DNA of 64,000 nucleotides from Pseudomonas sp. MYb60 (GTDB lineage: Bacteria; Pseudomonadota; Gammaproteobacteria; Pseudomonadales; Pseudomonadaceae). The translations under genes and the position numbers were made by a program. Positions 1 through 8,558 of the stretch are shown here, piece after piece; within the stretch, counting starts at the first letter, position 1; the number at the start of each line of letters is the position of its first letter. Location of the stretch: contig NZ_PCOZ01000001.1 of the NCBI RefSeq assembly GCF_002979555.1, positions 310,001 to 374,000 of the forward strand, written 5' to 3'. The notes beneath the pieces were generated by a model. It had not been told where the DNA came from and did no database searches. It worked only from the letters and a program-made list of their open reading frames with translations.

Positions 1-342
1 CAACTGCGCGGGTGCGGCATCAGCCTGTCGGTGGATGACTTTGGTACCGGCTATTCCTCGCTGGCGCAATTGCAGCGCCTGCCCGTGCAGGAATTGAAAA
101 TCGACCAGTCGTTCGTGCGTAACCTTGACAGCGCCAGCGGCGACGGCGTGATCGTGCGTTCGACCATCGAGATGAGCCACAACCTGGGGCTCAGGGTGGT
201 GGCCGAAGGCGTGGAATTTGCGCCGAGCCTCACCTTGCTCAAGCAGTGGAATTGCGACACGGCCCAGGGCTACCTGATCAGCCGGCCGTTGAACGCCATG
301 GCCTTCGAGATGTGGATGCGTCGCGAGCGAGCCCCGATCTGA
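1..342 (+). CDS. EAL-domain c-di-GMP phosphodiesterase, C-terminal fragment
   Basis: The frame is open from the first base of the window, so only the last 113 residues of a larger gene are present. It contains the EAL-domain signature DDFGTGYSSL at about residues 12-21, followed by KIDQSFV, VAEGVE and QGYLISRP, which are conserved metal- and substrate-binding elements of c-di-GMP-specific phosphodiesterases. The protein probably hydrolyses c-di-GMP to pGpG. Its N-terminal sensory, GGDEF or membrane parts lie outside the window, so the full architecture is unknown. It ends at TGA, 29 bases before a strong terminator shared with gcd. Confidence 0.9.
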   Translation, partial: QLRGCGISLSVDDFGTGYSSLAQLQRLPVQELKIDQSFVRNLDSASGDGVIVRSTIEMSHNLGLRVVAEGVEFAPSLTLLKQWNCDTAQGYLISRPLNAMAFEMWMRRERAPI

Positions 343-370
343 AGACGGGTGAGGTGAATTGTGACGCATG

Positions 371-408
371 AAAAAGGCGGCGACCCTCAACAGGTCGCCG
401 CCTTTTTT
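371..408. terminator. Bidirectional rho-independent terminator
   Basis: A 15-base arm starting AAAAAGGCGGCGACC pairs with GGTCGCCGCCTTTTT across a seven-base loop, with a T run on one side and an A run on the other. It sits between two convergent genes (EAL protein and gcd) and can terminate both. Confidence 0.9.
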
Positions 409-423
409 GCCTGCCGGTAACGC

Positions 424-2835
424 TTAATCCGGCAGCTTGAACGCCATCACGTAGTCACCCTGTTTGGTACCCAGGGAACCATGACCGCCCGCCACGACCA
501 GCACGTACTGCTTGCCGTCCTTGCCGGTGTAGGTCATCGGTGTGGTCTGCGCGCCTGCTGGCAGGCGGCCTTCCCACAGTTGCTTGCCGTTTTTCACGTC
601 ATAGGCACGCAGGTACTGGTCGAGGGTGCCGCTGAGGAAGGACACGCCACCGGCAGTGGTGAACGTACCGCCCAGGCTAGGAACGCCCATGGTCAGCGGG
701 ATCGGAACCGGCGAGCTGTCACGCACGGTGCCGTTCTTGTGCATCCAGATGGTTTTGTGGGTGGTCAGGTCGACCGCTGCCACATAACCCCACGCCGGTG
801 CCTGGCACGGCAGGCCCATTGGCGACAGCAGCGCTTCGAGGATCACGCCATACGGCGCGCCTTTGTTCGGCTGCACGCCTTCGGTTTCGCTGACACGTGG
901 GCCTTGCTTGGCGATGTCTGCAGCCGGGATCAGCTTGGACTTGAACGCCATGTAGCTTGGGTTCACGAACGCGATCTGACGCACGGGGTCAACGGAAATG
1001 CCGCCCCAGTCGAACACACCGAAGTTGCCTGGGTACACGATCGAACCCTGCAGCGACGGTGGGGTGAACGGACCGTCGTAGCGCATCGACTTGAAGTCGA
1101 TCCGGCAGATCAGTTGGTCGAACGGCGTCACGCCCCACATGTCACGCTCCTTGAGGGGCGGTGGCATGAAGTTCAGCTCGGACTTCGGCTGGGTCGGCGA
1201 AGTGCGGTCGCCAGCAACGGCGCCTTGCGGTACGGCCACTTCGTGGATCGGTACGACCGGTTGGCCGGTGGCACGGTCCAGCACGTAGATGCTGCCTTGC
1301 TTGGTCGATGCCATCACCGCTTGCTTGACGCCTTCAGCGGTCTTGATGTCGATCAGCGATGGCTGGCCGCCCACGTCCATGTCCCACAGGTCATGGTGAG
1401 TGAACTGGAAGCTCCACTTCACGTGGCCGCTGTCGATGTCCAGCGCGGTCAGGCCGGCTGCGTATTTCTCGGACTCATCAGTACGGTCGCCGCCGTACTG
1501 GTCGGGCATCTGGTTGCCCATCGGCAGGTACAGCATGCCGAGTTTTTCATCCACCGCGAACATGGACCACATGTTCGGCGAGTTGCGGGTGTAGGTCTTG
1601 CCCTCGGCCAACGGGGTGGTGTCGTCCGGATTGCCGCTGTCCCAGTTCCACACCAGCTTGCCGGTGTGCACGTCGTAGGCGCGGATCACGCCGCTTGGCT
1701 CGTCGACCGACACGTTGTCGGTGACGTGGCCGCCGATCACGACCAGGTTCTTGGTCACGGCCGGTGGCGAGGTGGAGTAGTAACCGCCTGGGGCGAAGCT
1801 GCCGATGTTGGCACGCAGGTCGACCTGGCCTTTGTCACCGAAGTCTTCACACATCTTGCCGGTGTCGGCGTTCAGGGCGATCAGACGGGTGTCGGCGGTC
1901 GGCACGAAGATGCGTTTCGGGCAGGCAGTCGGGGTGGTCGCCGGGCTGGCGCTGCCGGTCGGGCTCTGCTCGGAGGCGTAGACGGCGTCATCGTGATACG
2001 ACACGCCACGGCAGGTCATGTGCGCCCAACCCTTGAAGTTTTCGGCGCCCTGGCTGCTGATCTTCGGATCGAAACGCCAGATTTCCTTACCGGTGTCCGG
2101 GTCAAGAGCGATCACCTGGCTGTGCGGGGTGCACACATACAGCATGCCGTTGACTTTCAGCGGGGTGTTTTCCGCGGTGGTCTCGCCTGGATCGTTCGGG
2201 CCAGGGATGTCACCGGTACGGTAGGTCCACGCCGGCACCAGCTTGTGGGCGTTTTCCGGAGTGATCTGCGCCAGTGGCGAGTAACGGTCACCGAAGGCCG
2301 AGCGACCGTAGGAGTTCCAGTCACCGTCGGCCTGGGCAGGCGCAGCGTTGGCCATGCCCGGTACCGCGTCGCGGTCCAGTTGGCCTTTGATCTCACCCGG
2401 GTTGGTGAATTGGCTGGCGACGGCAGTCGTACCGGCCAACACGACGGCAACGCTCAGCGCAGCCGTGCCCAGCGGAGCGGCCTGGCCGCGCAGCAACGGA
2501 CGGCGAAACCATGGCAGCAGCATGACGATGCCCAGGGCGAACAGCAGGGCCAGGCGCGGCACCAACTGCCACCAATCCAGACCGACTTCCCACAAGGCCC
2601 ACACGGTGCTGGCGAACAGCACCAGTGCGTACAGGCCCAGCGCCGCGCGGCGGGTGGCCAGCAGCAGGATGCCGGTCAGCGTGATGCCGATACCGGCCAG
2701 CAGGTAATACAGCGACCCGCCGAGCATCGTCAGCTTGATACCCCCGGCCAACAAGGCCAGGCCCATGATCAGCAGCAAGACCCCTAGCAACCTGGGCAAC
2801 AGGCGGCTCGGGCTTGAAGCACCCTCAGTGCTCAT
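424..2835 (-). CDS. gcd: Membrane-bound PQQ-dependent glucose dehydrogenase
   Basis: This 803-residue protein oxidises D-glucose to gluconolactone on the periplasmic face and passes electrons to ubiquinone. About five hydrophobic segments occupy residues 15-140, the membrane anchor typical of Gcd. The rest is a PQQ beta-propeller with repeated tryptophan-docking-like segments such as WNSYGRSAFGDRYSPL (about residue 172), TGKEIWRFD and TYTGKDGKQYVLVVAGGHG near the end. Length matches the family (about 800). An AUG preceded by GGAG at a nine-base spacing marks the start. It is transcribed alone, away from the TonB receptor upstream. In fluorescent pseudomonads this enzyme starts the gluconate branch and phosphate-solubilising acid production. 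Confidence 0.96.
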   Translation of the reverse strand: MSTEGASSPSRLLPRLLGVLLLIMGLALLAGGIKLTMLGGSLYYLLAGIGITLTGILLLATRRAALGLYALVLFASTVWALWEVGLDWWQLVPRLALLFALGIVMLLPWFRRPLLRGQAAPLGTAALSVAVVLAGTTAVASQFTNPGEIKGQLDRDAVPGMANAAPAQADGDWNSYGRSAFGDRYSPLAQITPENAHKLVPAWTYRTGDIPGPNDPGETTAENTPLKVNGMLYVCTPHSQVIALDPDTGKEIWRFDPKISSQGAENFKGWAHMTCRGVSYHDDAVYASEQSPTGSASPATTPTACPKRIFVPTADTRLIALNADTGKMCEDFGDKGQVDLRANIGSFAPGGYYSTSPPAVTKNLVVIGGHVTDNVSVDEPSGVIRAYDVHTGKLVWNWDSGNPDDTTPLAEGKTYTRNSPNMWSMFAVDEKLGMLYLPMGNQMPDQYGGDRTDESEKYAAGLTALDIDSGHVKWSFQFTHHDLWDMDVGGQPSLIDIKTAEGVKQAVMASTKQGSIYVLDRATGQPVVPIHEVAVPQGAVAGDRTSPTQPKSELNFMPPPLKERDMWGVTPFDQLICRIDFKSMRYDGPFTPPSLQGSIVYPGNFGVFDWGGISVDPVRQIAFVNPSYMAFKSKLIPAADIAKQGPRVSETEGVQPNKGAPYGVILEALLSPMGLPCQAPAWGYVAAVDLTTHKTIWMHKNGTVRDSSPVPIPLTMGVPSLGGTFTTAGGVSFLSGTLDQYLRAYDVKNGKQLWEGRLPAGAQTTPMTYTGKDGKQYVLVVAGGHGSLGTKQGDYVMAFKLPD

Positions 2836-2968
2836 AGTGTGTTTCTCCGTTACGTTGGAATTATGTGTCGCCGTGTTTCTTCACTGTAGATGACGATTTC
2901 GCACAGGCTTGGTTCAGCAAGAGTTGGATTTCCCAGGCGGATGTTTATCCCCAGGCGCAGCGGGGTGC

Positions 2969-2984
2969 AAGACAGCGCTGTCTT
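2969..2984. promoter_or_regulatory. Perfect palindrome, candidate operator upstream of gcd
   Basis: AAGACAGCGCTGTCTT is a perfect 16-base palindrome 134 bases upstream of the gcd start codon. The symmetry suggests a dimeric regulator site. I cannot assign the regulator. Confidence 0.35.
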
Positions 2985-3145
2985 TGTAGGCGGGGATATT
3001 CAGCAAGATGGGTCGGCCGGAAGGTGAAGCGTTTCAGATTGTTGCCGACAAGGATAAAGCGAGTGACCGGCGAGAGAAAGGGTAAATCGCGATATGCATC
3101 ATTTCTGATTTGGTAACAGTGACCAAGTGTCGCTGCAAAAACAAG

Positions 3146-3170
3146 GTGGGAGGGGGCAAGCCCTTCCCAC
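3146..3170. repeat. REP-like palindromic repeat
   Basis: An inverted repeat with arms GTGGGAGGGG and CCCTTCCCAC around a CAAG centre lies 19 bases past the stop of the minus-strand TonB receptor gene. The same core recurs at 42040, 52111 and 61128/61193. It may also act as a transcript-end hairpin. Confidence 0.75.
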
Positions 3171-3189
3171 ATTTGTAATGCGATGAAGG

Positions 3190-5208
3190 TCAGAACGTGG
3201 TGCGGATTCCGAACTGCACGCTTCGTCCCGGCGCCGGGGCGATGTCACGCAGGATCGAGCTGGCGTAGCGCACGGTCTGGTTGGTGAGGTTTTCGCCGTT
3301 CACAAAGGCCAGCCATTCGCTGCCGCCTACGTTGAAGCGATACCCTGCGCTCGCACCCAGGGTGGTGTAGCCATCGGTACCGCTCTCGTTATCCGGCACC
3401 CGGCCCTGGCCAGCAGCGTGTTCCACGTCGATACGTGCCTGCCAGCGGTCGAGTTCCCACAGCAAGCCGCTGTTCAAGCGCAGCGGGGCGATTCGTGGCA
3501 AGGCTTCGCCAGTGTCCAGGTTGGTGGCGCGGGTGTAGTCGCCGGACAGTTCCAGGGCAAATTTGCCGTAGGCGCCTTCGCCGAGTTTCCAATGATCCTG
3601 GGCTTCGAAGCCGGCGAATCGTGCGCGTACGCCGGAGTACGTGTACTCCGGGATGCCGTCTGCGTCCTCTTCGCCCTCATCGTTCAAGGTGCGGCCGCTG
3701 CCCAGCAGGCCGATGTAGTTGGAGAAACGGCTGTAAAACACGCCGAAACTGCCCTTGTGGGTGCCATTGTCAAAGCGCAGCGCCAGGTCGCTGGACACGG
3801 CTTTTTCTTTCTTCAGGTTGGCATCGCCCAGCTCGTAGGTGCCGGTGGCGACATGAGCGCCGTTGGCGTACAGCTCGTAGAAGGTCGGCGCGCGCTCGGT
3901 GTAGCCCAGGGTGGCGGCCAGGGACCAGACCGGTGTGAGCGTATACACCGCGCCCGACGACAGGCTGCCCGCTGTGAAATCACTGGAGGTGTCTGCGCCG
4001 GCAAAGCGCGCGTTGCCTTTGGCGTCCGGGTCGACGCTGGTGTGTTCCAGGCGCCCGCCGAGGCTGAGCTTGAGGCGTTCGGTGGCCTGCATTTCTTCGA
4101 GGATGAACATCGCGCCGGCGTTGGTATCGGTCTGCGGCACGAAAGCTTCTTCGCCCAACGCCGAGAATTCGTTGCGCGTCACCTGGGCGCCGACCACACC
4201 GTCGAATGGGCCAATGGGTTGGTGACGGGCTTCGACGCGTGCTTCATAGCCCTTGTTCTTGAACACTGTGCCGGTTTCGCCGCCTTCGATTTCGCGGTGC
4301 TCGTAGTCGGTGTAGCCGGCGTCGAGTTTCACCGAGGTGAACGGGCCCTGCAGGTTGCGGATCTCCGAGGCGAAGGCGTAGTGGTCCTGCTTCATGCGGA
4401 TGCGCACATCCTCTTCGGCCGGGGAGCCGTAATTGCTGTCGTAGTTGCTGTAGGACAGCCCGGCGTAACCGTCGTCCCACGTGTAGGCACCGCCCACTGC
4501 ACCGCCGTCCTGGCGCCCGTCGCTGTTGCCCAGGCGGCCGTTTTTGCCCGGCTCGTCATCGCTGGCCGGGGCATGGCGGCTGCGGGCCTGGCCGGGGATT
4601 TTCAGGTCGTTGAATTCCCGCGCGTTGGCGTCCAGGTGCAAGGCGAACGTGCCATTGCCGGCTTCGAGTTTGCCCGCGCTGCTGCGGGTGGTATCGGCGC
4701 CGCCGTAGCGCAGTTCACCGGCACCGTGGATGCCTTCGATGGCTTCGGTGGGGATGCGATTGTCAAAGGTGTTGACCACCCCACCAATGGCGCTGCCGCC
4801 GTAGAGGAGGGCGGCCGGGCCGCGCACGATCTCGATGCGGTCGACATTGACCGGGTCCAGCGGCACGGCGTGGTCATAGGACAGCGACGAGGCATCCAGC
4901 GCGCCTACGCCGTTGCGCAGGATGCGAATGCGGTCGCCGTCCTGGCCACGGATGATCGGCCGGCTGGCGCCCGGGCCGAAGTAGGACGACGACACGCCCG
5001 GCTGCTTGCTCAGGGTTTCGCCGAGGCTGCCTTTTTGTTGCAGGGTCAGGTCATCGCCCTCCAGCACGGTGGTGGGCGAGGCGAGTTGTTCGTTGCCCAA
5101 GGGGTTGCCGGTAATGACTTGGGGTTGCAGTTCCAGCGCGTGGGCTTCGGAGCAGATAAGCAAGGCGGCAGCGAGCGGGGTAAGGCGCCACAGAGAAGAG
5201 AGGGACAT
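3190..5208 (-). CDS. TonB-dependent outer-membrane receptor, ZnuD-like (probable zinc uptake)
   Basis: A 672-residue TonB-dependent receptor with a signal peptide of about 24 residues, a plug domain (VITGNPLGNEQLASPTTVL at about residues 31-49, then RPIIRGQDGDRIRILRNGVG and VDRIEIVRGPAALLYGGSAI) and a beta-barrel ending in the typical terminal phenylalanine (GIRTTF). The plug sequence ASSLSYDHAVPLDP and an Asp/His-containing loop near residues 205-230 resemble the ZnuD zinc receptors rather than siderophore receptors. A Zur-type operator overlaps its upstream region (5252-5264), which supports zinc. The start is an AUG with AAGGA eight bases upstream. A haem or other metal substrate cannot be excluded from sequence alone. 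Confidence 0.88.
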   Translation of the reverse strand: MSLSSLWRLTPLAAALLICSEAHALELQPQVITGNPLGNEQLASPTTVLEGDDLTLQQKGSLGETLSKQPGVSSSYFGPGASRPIIRGQDGDRIRILRNGVGALDASSLSYDHAVPLDPVNVDRIEIVRGPAALLYGGSAIGGVVNTFDNRIPTEAIEGIHGAGELRYGGADTTRSSAGKLEAGNGTFALHLDANAREFNDLKIPGQARSRHAPASDDEPGKNGRLGNSDGRQDGGAVGGAYTWDDGYAGLSYSNYDSNYGSPAEEDVRIRMKQDHYAFASEIRNLQGPFTSVKLDAGYTDYEHREIEGGETGTVFKNKGYEARVEARHQPIGPFDGVVGAQVTRNEFSALGEEAFVPQTDTNAGAMFILEEMQATERLKLSLGGRLEHTSVDPDAKGNARFAGADTSSDFTAGSLSSGAVYTLTPVWSLAATLGYTERAPTFYELYANGAHVATGTYELGDANLKKEKAVSSDLALRFDNGTHKGSFGVFYSRFSNYIGLLGSGRTLNDEGEEDADGIPEYTYSGVRARFAGFEAQDHWKLGEGAYGKFALELSGDYTRATNLDTGEALPRIAPLRLNSGLLWELDRWQARIDVEHAAGQGRVPDNESGTDGYTTLGASAGYRFNVGGSEWLAFVNGENLTNQTVRYASSILRDIAPAPGRSVQFGIRTTF

Positions 5209-5251
5209 CGGACATTCCTTGGCAAAACGGCGAAAAGACTTGATATGTATA

Positions 5252-5264
5252 GTTACAATATAAC
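5252..5264. promoter_or_regulatory. Zur-type operator
   Basis: GTTACAATATAAC matches the form GTTAYnnTATAAC expected for Zur boxes and is shared, apart from the two central bases, with GTTACTGTATAAC in front of the L31 paralog at 37760. It lies 44 bases upstream of the TonB receptor start, where Zn-Zur would block transcription in zinc-replete cells. It also lies upstream of the divergent VF530 gene. Confidence 0.7.
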
Positions 5265-5347
5265 ATTACTTTTTCGCCAAGGACGGGAACTTTTTTGTTC
5301 GTGCTAAAGTGCGCGGCTGTCTCTCCACTTTTTGTAAAAGGCCCGGC

Positions 5348-5581
5348 ATGACCGCGACAAGCAACGACCCACTCCACGGCGTGACCCTGCAGCACGTCCT
5401 CACCACCCTGGTGGAACACTACGAATGGGAAGGTCTGGCCGAGCGCATTGATGTCCGTTGTTTCAAGAGTGACCCGAGCATAAAGTCGAGCCTGACTTTC
5501 CTGCGCAAGACCCCGTGGGCGCGGGAGAAAGTCGAAGGCTTGTACGTGAAACTGATGCGCACCAAACGTCCGCTGGATTGA
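5348..5581 (+). CDS. VF530-family small DNA-binding protein
   Basis: A 77-residue protein: NPLHGVTL-like start, [41 protein letters not shown]. This pattern matches the VF530 (DUF2132) family of small helical proteins known from Vibrio and other gammaproteobacteria and described as DNA-binding. An in-frame extension to 5309 exists, but the AUG at 5348 gives the conserved family N-terminus. The gene is divergent from the TonB receptor and followed after three bases by a membrane protein gene, so the two are probably cotranscribed. Function in the cell is unknown. Confidence 0.85.
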   Translation: MTATSNDPLHGVTLQHVLTTLVEHYEWEGLAERIDVRCFKSDPSIKSSLTFLRKTPWAREKVEGLYVKLMRTKRPLD

Positions 5582-5584
5582 CCG

Positions 5585-6211
5585 ATGAAGCGGTTCGTAG
5601 CGGCAGCGGCGCTGGCCGGTTGGGCGGGGCTGGCGATCCAGCAGTACCTGATTTTCCATTCGCGCTGGGCATCCGGCGCCAGCCTGCTGGGCGGGTTGAT
5701 CAACTTTTTCAGCTTCTTCACCGTACTCACCAACACCCTCGCGGTGGTAGTGTTGAGCTACGCACTGGTGGATCGCGACTCAGCCGCCAGGCGGTTTTTT
5801 CTCGCTCCCAGGATCAGCAGCGGCATCGCCGTGAGCATCCTGGTGGTGGGCCTGGCGTATAACCTGCTGCTGCGGCATTTGTGGCAGCCCGAAGGGTTTC
5901 AATTCATCGCCGACGAATTGCTGCACGACGTGATGCCGGTGCTGTTTTTTATCTACTGGTGGCGATGCGTGCCCAAGGGCGCCTTGCGCCTGAAGCACAT
6001 TGCCGGCTGGGTGATTTACCCGTTGGCGTACTTCGCGTATGCGCTGCTGCGAGGGGATCTGCTCGGGCAGTATCAATACCCGTTCATTGACGTGAGCCAC
6101 CTCGGTTATCCACAGGTGTTCGTGAATGCCGGGGGGATTCTGGCGGGGTTTGTGCTGATTGCGTCGTTGGTGCTGGGCCTGGACAAGCGTCTGAAATCAC
6201 CGCGAGCCTGA
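5585..6211 (+). CDS. Pr6Pr-family integral membrane protein
   Basis: 208 residues with six predicted hydrophobic segments, for example GWAGLAIQQYLIF, INFFSFFTVLTNTLAVVVL, VIYPLAYFAYALLRGDLLGQYQYPF and ILAGFVLIASLVLGL. The FFSFFTVLTN and YPLAYFAYALLRG motifs are those of the Pr6Pr group (related to FAR-17a/AIG1 membrane proteins). No catalytic role can be assigned. It starts three bases after the VF530 stop and is likely translated from the same mRNA. Confidence 0.8.
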   Translation: MKRFVAAAALAGWAGLAIQQYLIFHSRWASGASLLGGLINFFSFFTVLTNTLAVVVLSYALVDRDSAARRFFLAPRISSGIAVSILVVGLAYNLLLRHLWQPEGFQFIADELLHDVMPVLFFIYWWRCVPKGALRLKHIAGWVIYPLAYFAYALLRGDLLGQYQYPFIDVSHLGYPQVFVNAGGILAGFVLIASLVLGLDKRLKSPRA

Positions 6212-6294
6212 AGTGGGCACGGTCTAAGTGAACTGAACCACCGCATCCGCGAGCCAGTCGCACCGCCGCTCCCACAGTGTTTACCGAGTCAGGC

Positions 6295-7062
6295 TTACTC
6301 TTCTTCGCTGCCTTCGGCACGCCAGTAACCCACGGCCTTGAGGAATTCCTCGTTGACCTTGTGGGTGTCCAGCAACACGCGGCGGACCTGGCGCGACCGT
6401 TTGCTTTCCATCGCCACAAAGCTGTACAGCGAGCCGCTCGGCAGCGTCAGGTTTCGCACGGTATCCAACAGATCATCCTGACCGCGAATGATCCATTTCA
6501 CCTCAACGTTGGCCGCGCTCTGCAGTGCCTGTTGTTCCTGCGCGTCGGCAATCTCGATCACCGCCAGCACGTTGCGCCCAGCGGGCAATTCTTCCAGACG
6601 CCGCGCAATGGCGGGCAGGGCGGTTTCGTCACCGATCAGCAAGTAGCTGTCGAATATATCCGGCACGATCATCGAGCCCCGTGGGCCACCGATGTACAGG
6701 TGCTGCCCGACCTGGACCTGGTCGGCCCAGGTGGACGCAGGGCCATCGCCGTGCAGCACGAAGTCGATGTCCAGCTCACCGATGCTCAGGTCGAAGCGCC
6801 GAGGCGTGTAGTCGCGCATCGCCGGTTGCGGGCCGTCGCCCTTGATGCTGAACGTCGGGCTTTCCAGCGCCGCCTGCTCGGCGGCGTTCTGCGGGAACAG
6901 CAGCTTGATGTGATCGTCGCTGCCCAGGCTGACAAACCCCGCCAGTTCAGGCCCGCCAAGGGTGATGCGGCGCATGCGCGGTGTGATGTCGACCACCCGC
7001 AGCACGTCCAGGCGGCGGCGTTTGATTTCGTGGGTCACGCGGTGAATGGTTTGAGTATTCAT
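6295..7062 (-). CDS. Siderophore-interacting protein, FAD/NADPH ferric-siderophore reductase
   Basis: 255 residues of the SIP/ViuB/YqjH family. It has an N-terminal FAD-binding barrel (VVDITPRMRRITLGGPELAGF at about residues 22-42, then RDYTPRRFD, the flavin-binding RxYTxR motif) and a C-terminal NAD(P)H-binding half (LLIGDETALPAIARRLEELP, SLYSFVAMESKRSRQVRRVL, GYWRAEGSEE). It reduces Fe(III)-siderophore in the cytoplasm to release iron. Its start codon overlaps the stop of the upstream padR gene by four bases (ATGA), so the two are translationally coupled and form a regulator-reductase operon. Confidence 0.9.
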   Translation of the reverse strand: MNTQTIHRVTHEIKRRRLDVLRVVDITPRMRRITLGGPELAGFVSLGSDDHIKLLFPQNAAEQAALESPTFSIKGDGPQPAMRDYTPRRFDLSIGELDIDFVLHGDGPASTWADQVQVGQHLYIGGPRGSMIVPDIFDSYLLIGDETALPAIARRLEELPAGRNVLAVIEIADAQEQQALQSAANVEVKWIIRGQDDLLDTVRNLTLPSGSLYSFVAMESKRSRQVRRVLLDTHKVNEEFLKAVGYWRAEGSEEE

Positions 7063-7586
7063 TGGTCTTTCCCGTCGGCAATGGCTTGAGCGGTGCGATT
7101 GAGCAGCGTCGCGACACGAACGATTTCTTCCGGGCTCCAGCGCCCGTGGTGCGAATGCAAGGCATGGCGCACGTTGTGCACCGCCTCATGGATTTCCGGC
7201 GGGCGGTCGTGCCCGCGCAGCGCGCGCTTGCTCACATCCAGGCGCATGCGCACGCCCTCCAGCGCTACCGCTTGCTCGCTCAAGAAGAGACGACCGGCGT
7301 CGGTGATTGTGTAGCGTTTTTTTCCGCCATCGGCATCGCCGACGATCAGGTCGCTTTCTTCCAGGAAGGTCAGGGTGGGGTAGATCACACCCGGGCTTGG
7401 GGTGTAGGCACCGTCGAACAGGCTTTCGATGCGGCGGATCAGGTCGTAGCCATGGCACGGCTGTTCGGCGATCAACGCGGGCAGCAGCAGTTTCAGGTCG
7501 CCGGGCGCGAAAACGCGGGGGCCGCGACCACCACCGCGTTCACGGCGTGGGTCGAAGCCGTCGCGGCTGGGGGGATGGTCTCTCAT
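7059..7586 (-). CDS. PadR-family transcriptional regulator, YqjI-like
   Basis: 175 residues. A PadR winged helix starts near residue 28 (FAPGDLKLLLPALIAEQPCHGYDLIRRIE, then YTPSPGVIYPTLTFLEESDLI and GGKKRYTIT). The basic Arg/Gly-rich N-terminus (residues 8-24) replaces the His/Cys-rich nickel-binding leader of E. coli YqjI. The pairing with a ferric-siderophore reductase is the same as yqjI/yqjH, where the regulator controls the reductase in response to nickel. Here the regulator comes first in an operon rather than divergent. The perfect palindrome at 7621-7636 upstream of its start is the likely autoregulatory site. The inducing ligand cannot be read from the sequence. Confidence 0.87.
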   Translation of the reverse strand: MRDHPPSRDGFDPRRERGGGRGPRVFAPGDLKLLLPALIAEQPCHGYDLIRRIESLFDGAYTPSPGVIYPTLTFLEESDLIVGDADGGKKRYTITDAGRLFLSEQAVALEGVRMRLDVSKRALRGHDRPPEIHEAVHNVRHALHSHHGRWSPEEIVRVATLLNRTAQAIADGKDQ

Positions 7587-8050
7587 GAGTCAGGGGCTCC
7601 AGAGCGGGTTTAGATATAACTTAAGATATATCTTAATACGCAGGCAAGGCCTCCTGACGAACGGTCAATTGCTCACCTGTCAGGCCGAGTGAATACGCCA
7701 CTAGCCGGGCATGAATTCAATAGCCTGGAAACAACTAAGTAGGCAGTCATTTTTAACCGGTGTTGTACGCTACCTCTTACAGACGCGGAGTATTGGATTG
7801 CTTTTTAATGACCAAGTCATCCATGTCTTACAGGTACGTTTAAAGTTTTATCAAAATGCCATACTTGTCCTATGACATGCGCCGTAACATGGCTACGCGA
7901 TATGTCGAAAGTCCCTGCTTACTTTCGAAGTGTTGCACCGAATACTTGTCGGGCTTGAACGGGTCATCGACCTGTTCAATGCAATTAGTTGGAAAGTGTC
8001 GAGCGCCACGCACTTTTCAAATCTTTGTTCAGAAAACAGGTATTCACACC
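7587..8050. other. Intergenic region between padR and the fimbrial operon
   Basis: These 464 bases are visibly richer in A+T than the surrounding genes and hold no convincing gene. An open frame running into the pilin from 7856 has no ribosome binding site and would hide the pilin signal peptide. The region contains the padR palindrome and must hold the fimbrial promoter. Confidence 0.6.
7621..7636. promoter_or_regulatory. Perfect palindrome, probable PadR operator
   Basis: TTAAGATATATCTTAA is a perfect 16-base palindrome 34 bases upstream of the padR start, flanked by a further AGATATAA. PadR proteins bind AT-rich inverted repeats of this kind near their own promoters. Confidence 0.6.
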
Positions 8051-8548
8051 ATGTTGAAAAAACTCGCTGTTGCAGCACCCTTGGCTGCCATTGCCATGAC
8101 TGCTTCCATGGCCTTTGCCGTCGATGACGCGCGCACCGCCATCAACATCCAGGCCAACATCCCGACCAAGCAGTTCCACGCCCAACCGCGTGACCCGAAC
8201 TTTGGTAAAGACGAGACCATGAACTACAACCCGGTCAGCGGTGAGCTGAGTTCGCTGCGCGCCACCTTCGATGTGAAAAACACCGACGGTTCGATCAACG
8301 CCTACATTGAAGGCGGCCCGACCGCCGCTGCGCTGTACAACGGCAGCAACAGCATCGCGCTCACCAACACCTTCAACGGTGTGGTGCTGACTGGCACGTC
8401 CCAGGAAGTGATGGATGACCCGCAATCCACCCCAGGTACCCAGGCGGATCTGGTGATCACTCCGGCCAAACCGACGGAAACCCAGAACGGCCTGTACACC
8501 GCCAGCTACACCGTGATTTTCGACGCGGTTCCGCGCGCGGCTCAGTAA
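8051..8548 (+). CDS. CS1-type fimbrial major pilin
   Basis: 165 residues with a signal peptide cleaved after about MAFA (residue 23). The mature part has the CS1/CFA-I pilin pattern: an N-terminal donor strand (AINIQANIPTKQFH), then YNPVSGELSSLRATFDVKN and a closing YTASYTVIFDAV strand. It has no cysteine, unlike classical FimA-type pilins. The first gene of a five-gene operon, it is separated from the usher gene by a strong hairpin that could keep pilin message in excess. The AUG at 8051 is chosen because it begins a clean signal peptide. Confidence 0.88.
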   Translation: MLKKLAVAAPLAAIAMTASMAFAVDDARTAINIQANIPTKQFHAQPRDPNFGKDETMNYNPVSGELSSLRATFDVKNTDGSINAYIEGGPTAAALYNGSNSIALTNTFNGVVLTGTSQEVMDDPQSTPGTQADLVITPAKPTETQNGLYTASYTVIFDAVPRAAQ

Positions 8549-8558
8549 TCCAGCATCA

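Larger units (their letters stand above)
2836..3189. other. Intergenic region upstream of gcd
   Basis: These 354 bases hold no convincing gene. They contain the gcd leader, a 16-base perfect palindrome (2969-2984) and, next to the end of the TonB receptor gene, one palindromic repeat unit (3146-3170). Confidence 0.6.

Noticed and set aside
481..2787. Long open frame antisense to gcd
   Set aside because: It mirrors a highly conserved gene, has His/Arg/Val/Gly-rich low-complexity composition and no ribosome binding site. High GC creates such frames.
3190..5208. TonB receptor as a siderophore receptor linked to the ferric reductase at 6295
   Set aside because: The genes are on separate transcripts with different candidate operators, and the receptor's plug and Zur-type box point to zinc.
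7856..8050. N-terminal extension of the major pilin
   Set aside because: The frame is open, but the upstream sequence has no ribosome binding site and would bury a clean signal peptide starting at 8051.
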